NCBI GenBank assembly: GCA_029259605.1
Contig: JAJDEV010000039.1
Coordinates: 1 to 64,000, forward strand
Direction: 5' to 3'
DNA from: Planctomycetota bacterium
Lineage (GTDB): Bacteria > Planctomycetota > UBA1135 > GCA-002686595
DNA length: 64,000 nucleotides
The translations under genes and the position numbers were made by a program. How positions within the stretch are numbered: position 1 is the stretch's first letter; each line of letters starts with the position of its first letter. Positions 35,672-43,498 of the stretch are shown here, one piece after another. A model generated the notes under the pieces. The model had not been told where the DNA came from. It was given only the letters and a program-made list of their open reading frames with translations, and ran no database searches.

Positions 35672-36943
35672 ATGACGAGTTCTCCCATGCTGAGCCCCGA
35701 CGAAGCGCGCGCGAAGATCCTCGGGTCGATCGCCGCGCCGTCCGACGACGCGATCGAGCGCGTTCCGCTCGCCGACGCGGGGGGGCGCTGCCTCGCCGTC
35801 GCGGTCGAGTCGGACGTCGACATTCCGCCCTTCGAAAAGAGCATGATGGACGGGTTCGCCGTTCGTTCGTCGGACTTCGTCGACGTGCCGAGCGACGCGA
35901 TGCCGGTCACGCTGCGTTGCGTCGGCGAGTCGCGCGCGGGCGCGCCGTTCGCCGGCGGCGAGACGAACGGCAAGGTGCTCCCCGGGACGTGCATCGAGAT
36001 CTACACCGGCGCCGCCGTCCCCGACGATTGCGACGCGGTCGAGATGATCGAGCGCACCTCGCGCGAAGGCGAGGCGATCACCTTCGACCGGTCCGTACCG
36101 CGCGGCCAGCACGTCAGCCACAGGGCCGAGATCCTCGGCACGGGACGCGCCGCGCTCACGCCGCCGCGCCGGCTGAGTCCGGCCGACCTCTCGGTGCTCG
36201 CGGCGGTCGGCGCCGATCCCGTGCCGGTCCGTCCGCGCGTGCGCGTCTCGATCCTGACGACCGGTGACGAGCTCGTCCCCGCGCGCGAAACCCCCTCCAC
36301 CGGTCAAATTCGCGAGGGAAACACCCTCTACCTGGCCGAAGTCTGCCGCCGCGAAGGGTGCGACGTGCGGCGCGTCGGCATCGTTCCGGACGACGCCGAG
36401 GTGCTCGTGCGCGAGTTTCGCGAGGCGCTCGAGGACGGCGACGTGCTGATCACGACGGGCGGCGTGAGCATGGGCAAGTACGACCTGGTCGGAGCCGCGT
36501 TCGAGGCCATCGGCGTCGAGCCGGTGCTCCACAAGGTCGCGATCAAGCCGGGCAAGCCGATCTGGTTCGGGATGCGCGGTGCGAAGCCGGTGTTCGGTCT
36601 GCCGGGCAATCCGCTTTCGAGTCTGCTCGGCTTCGAGGTGTTCGTGCGGCCGGCGCTCGCGCGCCTCGCCGGCGCCGGTGAAGACGAGCAGGCCGAGCGG
36701 CTCCTACGCGGACGTTGGAGCGGTGGCGAGCTGCGCGCGAGCGATCGGCAACACAACGTGCCCGTCGTCCTGCGCGCGGCGAGCGACGGCGTCGTCGAGC
36801 TGCACCCGATCGTCTTCCGCGGCTCGGCCGACATCGTGTCCGCGGCCGAGGCCGACGGGCTCGCCGTCGTCCCCGCGAACGGCACGATTCATCCGGGCGA
36901 GGTCATCGACTTCCGACCGCTCTCGCGCGCGCTGCGGACGTGA
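35672..36943 (+). CDS. moeA: Molybdopterin molybdotransferase MoeA
   Basis: 423 residues, about family length. Diagnostic motifs are MMDGFAVRSSDF near the N-terminus, VSILTTGDELVPA at the start of the MogA-like domain, TTGGVSMGKYDLV, KPGKPIWFG and FGLPGNPLSSLLGFEVF. MoeA inserts molybdate into adenylylated molybdopterin to make the molybdenum cofactor. A GTG start for the next gene overlaps its stop (GTGA). No molybdoenzyme or other moa/moe gene is in the window. Confidence 0.95.
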   Translation: MTSSPMLSPDEARAKILGSIAAPSDDAIERVPLADAGGRCLAVAVESDVDIPPFEKSMMDGFAVRSSDFVDVPSDAMPVTLRCVGESRAGAPFAGGETNGKVLPGTCIEIYTGAAVPDDCDAVEMIERTSREGEAITFDRSVPRGQHVSHRAEILGTGRAALTPPRRLSPADLSVLAAVGADPVPVRPRVRVSILTTGDELVPARETPSTGQIREGNTLYLAEVCRREGCDVRRVGIVPDDAEVLVREFREALEDGDVLITTGGVSMGKYDLVGAAFEAIGVEPVLHKVAIKPGKPIWFGMRGAKPVFGLPGNPLSSLLGFEVFVRPALARLAGAGEDEQAERLLRGRWSGGELRASDRQHNVPVVLRAASDGVVELHPIVFRGSADIVSAAEADGLAVVPANGTIHPGEVIDFRPLSRALRT

Positions 36944-38625
36944 GCCACGGCGCCGTGAGCCCGGGGATGGGGCCGCGCCTCGCGCGTCTGGCCCTCGCTT
37001 GGGCGCTCTTCTTCGTCGCGACACCGGGCGTCGTGATGCGCGACGGGTCGCTGCTCGTCGCGATCCTCGCCGTCGGCATGTTCGGCGCCGCGGCGTTGCG
37101 TCCGACGGGCGGCGCGACGCCGCGGCGCGTGTTCCTCGCCGAGCTCGTGGTGAACGTCCTCGGCAACGTCGCGCTGTTCCATTGGGTGCGCTTCGTCACG
37201 CCGGGCGGGATGCTGTGGATCGCGCTCGTCGTGGGCGCTTGGATCACGCTCGGCGGCGCGTCGATGCGCCTCTTCGCGCGTCGCTGTCCGGTGTCGGTGA
37301 GCGTGTGCTGCGGATGGCTCGGCGCCGAGCTCCTGCGGACTCTCGTCCCGCTCCCGTTCGGGCTCGGGTGGTTCCTGCTCGGGCACTTCGCGCACCACCA
37401 GACCTGGCTGTCGGGCAGCGCGAGGGTATGGGGCGTCGAGGGACTGAGCCTGGTCGTCGCGGCGCTCGGTGGGGGAGTGGCCGCCCTGCTCCTGCGCGCG
37501 AAACGCCCCTCCGTGGAGCTCGGTTTCGGCGGTGGAGCGCTCGCGGTCGGGGTCGCGCTCGCCGCGCTGACGACGCCGCCGAAGTCGGTCGATGGTCCCC
37601 GCGTCCTGATCGTCCAGCCGGCGTTCCCGCAGGAGCGCAAGATGTCGGGCGATTCGCGCACCATGCACGCGGACCTCGTGCGGCAGACGCTCTCCGCGCT
37701 GGAGCGATTGCCCGCGCCGCCCGATCTCGTGTGCTGGGGCGAGTCGATGCTGCTCTACCCGTTGCTCGAAGCGGGGGTCGCGGACGCGGTGCAATCCGGG
37801 ATCGACACGCCACCATGGGAGCTGCCGCTCGACGCTGCGTCGCTGCGCGCCTACGCATCCGTCGAGCGCGACGCCGTGGTGCGCGAGCTCCTCAGTCGCT
37901 TCCCGCGCGAGACGGCCTTCGTCACCGGGGTGGTCGTGCTCGACGTGGTCGACGACCTGATCCGGCGGCGCAACGCGGTCGTCCTCTACGATGCGTCGGG
38001 TCGGCGCGGCCCGGCGGTCTCGAAGACGCGGCTCGTTCCCGGCGCCGAGACGATGTGGGGGCTCGAGCGCTTCGACTGGGTGCGCGACCTCACCGCGCGC
38101 ATGGTCGGCTATGTCCCGGACCTCGTTCCGGGCACGGCGACCGGCGTGTTGGAGCTTCCGGCGCGCGGCACGGGGCGGGCGCTTCGCTTCGGGGCCACGG
38201 TGTGCTTCGACAACGCGTTCCTGGATCCGTACACGGACCCGCTCCGCGCCGGTCCGCTCGACTTCCATTTAACGGTGAGCAACGAGGCCTGGTACCGGGA
38301 CGCGTTCGAGATGGACCAGATGATCGCGTTCTCGCGCGTCGCCTGCCTCGCGACCGGACGCGCCATGGTCCGCGTCACGAACTCCGGGGTCAGCGCGGTC
38401 CTCGCCGCGGACGGGACCGAAGTCGCGCGGCTCGAGCGGGACGGGCGTGACCGCTCGGTCACCGGCGAGCTCCTCGCGACCGTCCCGGTTCCGGCCGACC
38501 CGTCGGCGCCTCGGACCCCCTACGTCCTCGTCCGTGATCCCCTGCGAATCGGCCTCCTACTCGCCGTCGCGGGGCTTTTGGCGGCTTCGCTCCGATTCGA
38601 GAGATCGGCTCCGCGCCCGAGGTAA
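36940..38625 (+). CDS. lnt: Apolipoprotein N-acyltransferase
   Basis: 561 residues from the GTG at 36940, which overlaps the moeA stop by 4 nt; GTG 36955 and ATG 36967 are alternatives. About seven hydrophobic segments precede a nitrilase-fold domain with the expected triad: Glu268 in LVCWGESMLLYP, Lys362 in AVSKTRLVPGAETMW and Cys422 in FGATVCFDNAF. A final hydrophobic segment (IGLLLAVAGLLAASL) closes the protein. Lnt adds the third acyl chain to the N-terminal cysteine of lipoproteins in the inner membrane, in line with the several lipoproteins in this window and a diderm envelope. Overall similarity to E. coli Lnt looks low outside the nitrilase motifs. Confidence 0.85.
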   Translation: MSHGAVSPGMGPRLARLALAWALFFVATPGVVMRDGSLLVAILAVGMFGAAALRPTGGATPRRVFLAELVVNVLGNVALFHWVRFVTPGGMLWIALVVGAWITLGGASMRLFARRCPVSVSVCCGWLGAELLRTLVPLPFGLGWFLLGHFAHHQTWLSGSARVWGVEGLSLVVAALGGGVAALLLRAKRPSVELGFGGGALAVGVALAALTTPPKSVDGPRVLIVQPAFPQERKMSGDSRTMHADLVRQTLSALERLPAPPDLVCWGESMLLYPLLEAGVADAVQSGIDTPPWELPLDAASLRAYASVERDAVVRELLSRFPRETAFVTGVVVLDVVDDLIRRRNAVVLYDASGRRGPAVSKTRLVPGAETMWGLERFDWVRDLTARMVGYVPDLVPGTATGVLELPARGTGRALRFGATVCFDNAFLDPYTDPLRAGPLDFHLTVSNEAWYRDAFEMDQMIAFSRVACLATGRAMVRVTNSGVSAVLAADGTEVARLERDGRDRSVTGELLATVPVPADPSAPRTPYVLVRDPLRIGLLLAVAGLLAASLRFERSAPRPR

Positions 38626-38708
38626 CCGACCGGCGACCGGCGGTTAGAGCAGGCGGTCCCTCGCCGCGTCCGTCCGCCGTGGACGGCCATCGAGGGGCTC
38701 CCCGCTGC

Positions 38709-38737
38709 TTGACCGCTTTCGGGGGCCCGCCTATAGT
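38709..38737 (+). promoter_or_regulatory. Sigma70-type promoter for the coiled-coil protein gene
   Basis: TTGACC (38709-38714) and TATAGT (38732-38737) are 17 bp apart, each matching 5 of 6 consensus bases. This is the strongest promoter-like sequence in the window; it lies about 98 bp before the gene start at 38835. Confidence 0.62.
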
Positions 38738-38834
38738 GCGCGGCCTTCGCCCGATCCGGGGTGTGGGCGCCCGCGGCCCCCCAAATCGTGCCGGGCCCCT
38801 GCCCTCCCCCCGAACAACCCCTGCCGCAATTCAA

Positions 38835-39692
38835 ATGAGCGCCATCGGTCGGATCTTCATCGTCCTGAATCTGATTCTCGCCGCCGCCTTCCTGGGATGG
38901 ACGGCGCAAGCCAACGGCTCCATCCAAGACTACAAGAGCCAACTCGCCGACGAGAAAGCCGCCCGTGACGCCGACGCGTCCGCGCACGAAGAGGCGCTCA
39001 GCGCGCTCCGCATTCAGGTCAGCGACCTCACGGAAGACGCTCGCTCCGCCAACGGCGGGCGCGACACGCAAAAGGCGCTGGCCGAGAATCTGCAGGGACA
39101 GCTCGATGACGCCCAGCGTCAGAACGGCGTCATGCAGGCCAAGCTCGACGAGATCGCGTCGACGCTCGGTGACTACAACGACACGATCACGCAGCTGATC
39201 CAGGAAAAGGACGGCGCGACCCAGCGCGCGAACGACGCCGAGCGCGCGCGTGACGACGCCGTCGCCGCCGCCCAGGCGAGCGAGCTGGCGAAGCGTGACG
39301 CCGTGGACGCGACCGCAGCGGCCACCGCGCAGATCGCCCAGCTCCAGGAGGCGAACGCGAAGCTCACCGCCAAGGCGTCCTCGCTCGACACCGAGATCAA
39401 CACGCTCGTCGCCGTCCACGGCATCGAGCGCGGCAAGTTCGAGGCCGTCGCGCAGATCGACGCCGCCGTCCTCGAGGCGCGCTTCGACCTCGAGCCGGGT
39501 CTGGTCATGCTGAACGTCGGCGAAGGCTCCGGCGTCAAGCGCGGCAACACCTTCCACATCTACCGTGGCGGTCAGTACAAGGGCAAAGTCCGCGTCGAGA
39601 ACGTCCAGTCCACCTACTGCTCTGCCGTCGTCGTCGGCATGGCCGAGGGTCGGACCATCACCCAGGGCGACCGCGCGTCGACCGTCCTCTAG
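38835..39692 (+). CDS. Membrane-anchored coiled-coil protein
   Basis: 285 residues from the ATG at 38835. One N-terminal helix (IFIVLNLILAAAFLGWTAQ) is followed by a long coiled coil (about 30-200, rich in Ala, Gln, Glu, Lys and Asp with heptad spacing, for example LAENLQGQLDDAQRQNGVM). A small beta-rich C-terminal domain follows (EARFDLEPGLVMLNVGEG, GVKRGNTFHIYRGGQYKGKV, ITQGDRASTVL), similar in pattern to the barrel at the end of some flagellar or septal coiled-coil proteins. It is probably exported or anchored, with the coiled coil in the periplasm. No family is named with confidence. It is cotranscribed with the next small gene and precedes the cell-shape cluster. Confidence 0.7.
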   Translation: MSAIGRIFIVLNLILAAAFLGWTAQANGSIQDYKSQLADEKAARDADASAHEEALSALRIQVSDLTEDARSANGGRDTQKALAENLQGQLDDAQRQNGVMQAKLDEIASTLGDYNDTITQLIQEKDGATQRANDAERARDDAVAAAQASELAKRDAVDATAAATAQIAQLQEANAKLTAKASSLDTEINTLVAVHGIERGKFEAVAQIDAAVLEARFDLEPGLVMLNVGEGSGVKRGNTFHIYRGGQYKGKVRVENVQSTYCSAVVVGMAEGRTITQGDRASTVL

Positions 39693-39712
39693 GACCCGAA
39701 GGAACCGGAACC

Positions 39713-39931
39713 ATGGCTCAACGAGTTTCCCGATCGCGTCCCGCAGCGTCCCCGCGCGCCGCGAAGACCAAGTCGCGCAAGCCGGCCACGGCCGAGGTCG
39801 AGGTCATCGAGGAGGAGGGCGGTGGCGACATCGACTCCGGGATCATCATCATCACGACCGTGGTCTTGGTGGTCGCGTTCTTCATGGTCGACAAGATGCG
39901 CGGCGTGTACGGAGAAGGCCTCTTCTTCTAG
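39713..39931 (+). CDS. Small single-pass membrane protein
   Basis: 72 residues: a basic, Ser/Ala/Pro-rich N-terminus, an acidic stretch (VEVIEEEGGGD) and one membrane helix (IIIITTVVLVVAFFMV) with a short tail ending GEGLFF. The gene starts 20 bp after the coiled-coil gene, with AAGGAAC upstream of the ATG, and ends just before a strong terminator. Coding is supported by the membrane helix and by the operon position. Unknown function; it may be a partner of the coiled-coil protein. Confidence 0.6.
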   Translation: MAQRVSRSRPAASPRAAKTKSRKPATAEVEVIEEEGGGDIDSGIIIITTVVLVVAFFMVDKMRGVYGEGLFF

Positions 39932-39954
39932 GCGCCCGCGCTCGACTGGCATCC

Positions 39955-39998
39955 AAGGCCGCGCAGCTCCGATCGGAGCCGCGCGGCCTTCTCTTTTG
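39955..39998 (+). terminator. Rho-independent terminator
   Basis: A 16-bp stem with one mismatch (arms 39955-39970 and 39975-39990, loop GATC) is followed by CTCTTTTG. It ends the two-gene coiled-coil operon and isolates it from mreB. The rest of 39932-40273 holds only the mreB promoter candidate and leader. Confidence 0.8.
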
Positions 39999-40148
39999 CT
40001 CCGGGTTCGCGGCGCGGTCGCGCCGCATCGCTCGCGCGCTCGACGGGGCGCCGCCGAGGCCCGGCGATGAGATCCGATTTCCTAGAACGGACTCGGAACA
40101 CCGCGCCTATTCCGGCCTTTCCGGAGCCTTCCGTTCGCAGCCCTGTGC

Positions 40149-40176
40149 TTGATCGCGACATCGCGACCGGTAGACT
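40149..40176 (+). promoter_or_regulatory. Candidate promoter for the mreBCD-PBP2-rodA cluster
   Basis: TTGATC (40149-40154) and TAGACT (40171-40176) are 16 bp apart and about 98 bp before the mreB ATG, downstream of the terminator at 39955. Confidence 0.45.
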
Positions 40177-40273
40177 GCGACGGTTGAGCGTGCGTTTGCG
40201 GGCGCTCACCCCTGCACGATCCGCCGCCAGCCCGCGCGTCCCCTGGTCCCCTCGAAGAAGGGAAGAACCGTCC

Positions 40274-41338
40274 ATGGCCTCCGTTCTGAAACCGCTCGAG
40301 TGGGTGCTTGGCAACTTCTCCGTCGATATGGGCATCGACCTGGGGACCGCCAACACGCTCGTGTGCGTTCGCGGTCGCGGCATCATCCTCAACGAGCCGA
40401 GCGTCGTTGCGGTGAAGAAGGGGACGAACGAAGTGCTGCTCGACGGCATGGCCGTGGGCAACGCCGCGAAGGCCATGCTCGGCAAGACGCCGGGTTCGAT
40501 CGAGGCCGTGCGTCCGTTGCGTCACGGCGTCATCGCCGACTTCGAAGTGACCGAGAAGATGCTCGGCTACTTCATCAGCAAAGTGCACGAGGGGCGCAAC
40601 TGGGTGAAGCCGCAGGTGGTCATCTCCGTGCCCACCGGAATCACCGACGTCGAGCGTCGCGCCGTCGTGCACTCCGCCGAGCGCGCGGGTGCGCGGCGCG
40701 TGTATCTCATCGACGAGCCGATGGCCGCCGGTATCGGCGTCGACTTGCCGGTCACCGAAGCGCGCGGTTCCTTGATCGTCGACATCGGCGGCGGAACGAC
40801 GGAGGTGGCCGTCCTCGCCCTCGCCGGTTCGGTCGTCGCGACGTCGCTGCGCGTGGCGGGTGACGAGTTCGACGAGGCGATCGTGTCGCACATGCGTCGC
40901 TTCCACAACCTGATGATCGGCGAGCAGTCCGCCGAGCGCATCAAGCTCACGATCGGCTCGGCGTGGCCGATGGAACAGGAACTGTCGATGGACGTGAAGG
41001 GCCGCGACACGGTGTCGGGCTTGCCCGGCCGCGCGACCGTCACGTCGATCGAGATTCGCGACGCGCTCACGCACCCCGTGCGCCAGATCTGCGAGTCGAT
41101 CCGCCAGGTGCTCGAGGAGACGCCGCCCGAAATCTCGGCCGACCTCGTCGACTCGGGCTGCACGATCGTGGGCGGCGGCGCGCTCCTCTACGGCATCGCG
41201 GACGCGATCTCCGACTTCCTCGGGATTCCGGCGCGCGTGTGCGACGACCCGCTGACGGCGGTCGCGCGCGGGACGGGCGTGTTCCTCGAGAAGCTCGACA
41301 TCTTCTCGCGCGTGCTCTCGTCCGACGACGACGGTTGA
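40274..41338 (+). CDS. mreB: Rod shape-determining protein MreB
   Basis: 354 residues from the ATG at 40274. It is a clear actin-fold ATPase: phosphate-1 MGIDLGTANTLVCVRG, connect-1 with VPTGITDVERRAV, phosphate-2 LIVDIGGGTTEVAVLAL, and adenosine motif TIVGGGALLYGI. MreB polymerises beneath the inner membrane and guides the elongasome made by the following genes. It begins the mreB-mreC-mreD-PBP2-rodA cluster, whose order is the standard one. MreB and PBP2 in the same cluster imply conventional peptidoglycan elongation, unlike many Planctomycetia. Confidence 0.97.
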   Translation: MASVLKPLEWVLGNFSVDMGIDLGTANTLVCVRGRGIILNEPSVVAVKKGTNEVLLDGMAVGNAAKAMLGKTPGSIEAVRPLRHGVIADFEVTEKMLGYFISKVHEGRNWVKPQVVISVPTGITDVERRAVVHSAERAGARRVYLIDEPMAAGIGVDLPVTEARGSLIVDIGGGTTEVAVLALAGSVVATSLRVAGDEFDEAIVSHMRRFHNLMIGEQSAERIKLTIGSAWPMEQELSMDVKGRDTVSGLPGRATVTSIEIRDALTHPVRQICESIRQVLEETPPEISADLVDSGCTIVGGGALLYGIADAISDFLGIPARVCDDPLTAVARGTGVFLEKLDIFSRVLSSDDDG

Positions 41339-41465
41339 GTCGAGCGCGCGCGCGCCGCGTGACTTCGAACACCTTTGCCGCGTCGGGGCACACTTCCGGT
41401 TGGCTCCGGAGGACCCGTTTTGGTGCAGTGGAACGTTCCTGCGACGAACCACCTGACGCTGCACC

Positions 41466-42938
41466 TTGCGACGCTCCTCCCGCCACCGCTCCAGCCCGTC
41501 CAGGGTGCCCTGGACCTTGGTCTGGCTGGCGCTCCTGTTCCTGACCCTGCGCCCGTTCGGGCCGGTCGACGCCGCCGTGGACATCGCGACGGCGCCGCTG
41601 CGGGTCGTGTCGGAGCTGGCCTCGCCGTTGCTCTTCGTGCGCCAGAACCGCGTGCGCGCGGCCGAGTCGCGGCTGGCGCAAACCGCCGCGAACGAGGAGG
41701 CGTCGAACAAGCAGCTCCTCGCCGACCTCGCCGAAGCCGCGCGCCCGGACGAGCCGCGCCTCTTCGAGGGGCGCCGCATCGTTCACGCCCAGGTCCTCGG
41801 GCACCGCGACTTCGACCACCTGCGCGTGCGCCTGCGCGATGCGCGCGGCGTCGAGCTCGGCTATCCGGTGGCCTGCGGCAACGCCTATGCGGGACGCATC
41901 GTCGACTTCGAGGGGCCCGGCGCGCTCGACGCCGGCGCGAGCGACGTGGCGATCGTCCAGCTGGTCACCGCCAAGGACTTCCACGTCGGCGCGATCGTCG
42001 AGGAGCCCGAGCGCGTTCAACGCGCACCGATCGACCCGGCGTTCGGCACGCGCACCGACACGAGCGCCGTGCTGATGACGGTCGGCGGCGTCGTGCGCAA
42101 GAAGCGTCGCCTCGCCGCGTCGGCCGAGATTCGCCTCGCCGTGCACAACCCGTCCGACCGCACGCTCGCGTCGGGACTGGTGCGCGTGCACGAGCTCTTC
42201 CCCGAGGACGAGCGCGGCGGCGGACTCAGCGCGGGCCTGCACCTCGGTCGCGTTCACAAGGACGACGACGGGTTCTGGATCACCCCCGAGCTCGACTACA
42301 AGGACGGCCTGTTCCAGGTCGTCGTGCTCTGTCCGCCCGACGCCGCGTACGGCAGCGCGGTTCCGTTCGACACCGCGCTGCGCGATTCGAACTGGGTGCG
42401 CACGCGACCGCTCAGCCTCGGCGACGCCAACCCGGCGCGCAGCGCTTGCAAGATCCGCGTCGGTACGCGCCACGGCGTGTACACCGGCGCGGCGGTCACG
42501 TCGGTCGGCGCGCACCTCGTCGGGCGCGTCGTGCGATCGGGGCCCGCGAGCGCCGACGTCGCGTTCCTCGACGACCCGGGCTTCTCGGTGGTCGCGGTCG
42601 CGCGCATCGATGGCGACGACGAGCCGCGCGTGCTCGGCCGCCTCGTCGCGATGGGACGCGGCGAGGATCCGGAAGGGGACACGCTCCGCTTTCGTTGGAT
42701 CGTGCGCGTGCCGCTCGACCTCGCGCTCGCCGACGGGTCGCGCACGCGCCACGCGCGTCTCTTCACGGGCTCCGGCGATCCGGGGCTGCCCGCGGGCTTC
42801 TCGTTCGGCGAGACGGAGCTGCCGATCGACGCCGAGGCGTACACGGAGCCGGTGCTCGAAGTGCGCACCGACATCGCACCCGAGGACGTGCAGGCGCTGT
42901 TCGTGCGCACGCAGGGCGCGCAGGGGGCGGACGCATGA
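41466..42938 (+). CDS. mreC: Rod shape-determining protein MreC (long, divergent)
   Basis: 490 residues, well above the usual 270-370. One N-terminal membrane helix (WTLVWLALLFLTLRPFG) is followed by a coiled-coil stretch (about 48-92, LLFVRQNRVRAAESRLAQ) and an extended beta-rich periplasmic region with MreC-like pieces (AQVLGHRDFDHLRV, GYPVACGNAYAGRIVDF, AIVQLVTAKDFHVGAIV). The assignment rests mainly on position between mreB and mreD, plus this architecture. Additional segments (about 175-330) lengthen the beta domain. It overlaps mreD by 4 nt (ATGA). Confidence 0.75.
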   Translation: MRRSSRHRSSPSRVPWTLVWLALLFLTLRPFGPVDAAVDIATAPLRVVSELASPLLFVRQNRVRAAESRLAQTAANEEASNKQLLADLAEAARPDEPRLFEGRRIVHAQVLGHRDFDHLRVRLRDARGVELGYPVACGNAYAGRIVDFEGPGALDAGASDVAIVQLVTAKDFHVGAIVEEPERVQRAPIDPAFGTRTDTSAVLMTVGGVVRKKRRLAASAEIRLAVHNPSDRTLASGLVRVHELFPEDERGGGLSAGLHLGRVHKDDDGFWITPELDYKDGLFQVVVLCPPDAAYGSAVPFDTALRDSNWVRTRPLSLGDANPARSACKIRVGTRHGVYTGAAVTSVGAHLVGRVVRSGPASADVAFLDDPGFSVVAVARIDGDDEPRVLGRLVAMGRGEDPEGDTLRFRWIVRVPLDLALADGSRTRHARLFTGSGDPGLPAGFSFGETELPIDAEAYTEPVLEVRTDIAPEDVQALFVRTQGAQGADA

Positions 42939-43498
42939 GCCGCGCGCTCTCGTGGTGCCTCTTGCTCGTCTGGTGCGCGTGGCTCTTCGCGCTCCAGGGG
43001 CTCGCCGCGTCGTCGCCGCGCTGGGCGGACATGACGCCGGACATCGGGATCGTGCTGCTGCTCGCGCTCGACCGCCGGCTGGAGCGCGCCGACGCGCTGC
43101 GCGCGGTCCTCATCGTTTCGGCCGCGCGGATCGCGTTCACGAGCGACGTTCCGCTCGCGATCCTCGTCGGGTACGCCGCGCTCGTCTTCGTCGCGCACCG
43201 CATGCGGCGCGTCGCGGAGATCGACCGCGTCATTCCGCGCGTGCTCTTCGCGGGCGTCGGCGCGGCGGCGCTGACCGCGTACTGGTCGTTCACGCGCTCG
43301 ATCGACCTGTCCAGCGGCACGCGTGTCGCGTTGGGCATCGGCGAGTCGCTCGACCTCTCGCGCGTCTGGTTCTCGGCGGTCGCGACCGGGATCGCCGCCG
43401 GCGTCGTCGGACCGCTTGTTGTGCGCCTGCCGGGCATCTCGCCGCTGCGCGGTCGCACGCGCTCGTCGAAGTCGAGCCCCTTCGCGAGCCGCGCATGA
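42935..43498 (+). CDS. mreD: Rod shape-determining protein MreD-like
   Basis: 187 residues with about five hydrophobic segments (SWCLLLVWCAWLFALQGL, IGIVLLLALDRRL, AILVGYAALVFVAHRM, VLFAGVGAAALTAYW, VATGIAAGVVGPLVV), the size and topology of MreD. Sequence motifs of this family are weak, so the call depends on position: 4-nt overlaps with both mreC before it and the PBP2 gene after it. MreD is an inner-membrane component of the elongasome. Confidence 0.7.
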   Translation: MSRALSWCLLLVWCAWLFALQGLAASSPRWADMTPDIGIVLLLALDRRLERADALRAVLIVSAARIAFTSDVPLAILVGYAALVFVAHRMRRVAEIDRVIPRVLFAGVGAAALTAYWSFTRSIDLSSGTRVALGIGESLDLSRVWFSAVATGIAAGVVGPLVVRLPGISPLRGRTRSSKSSPFASRA

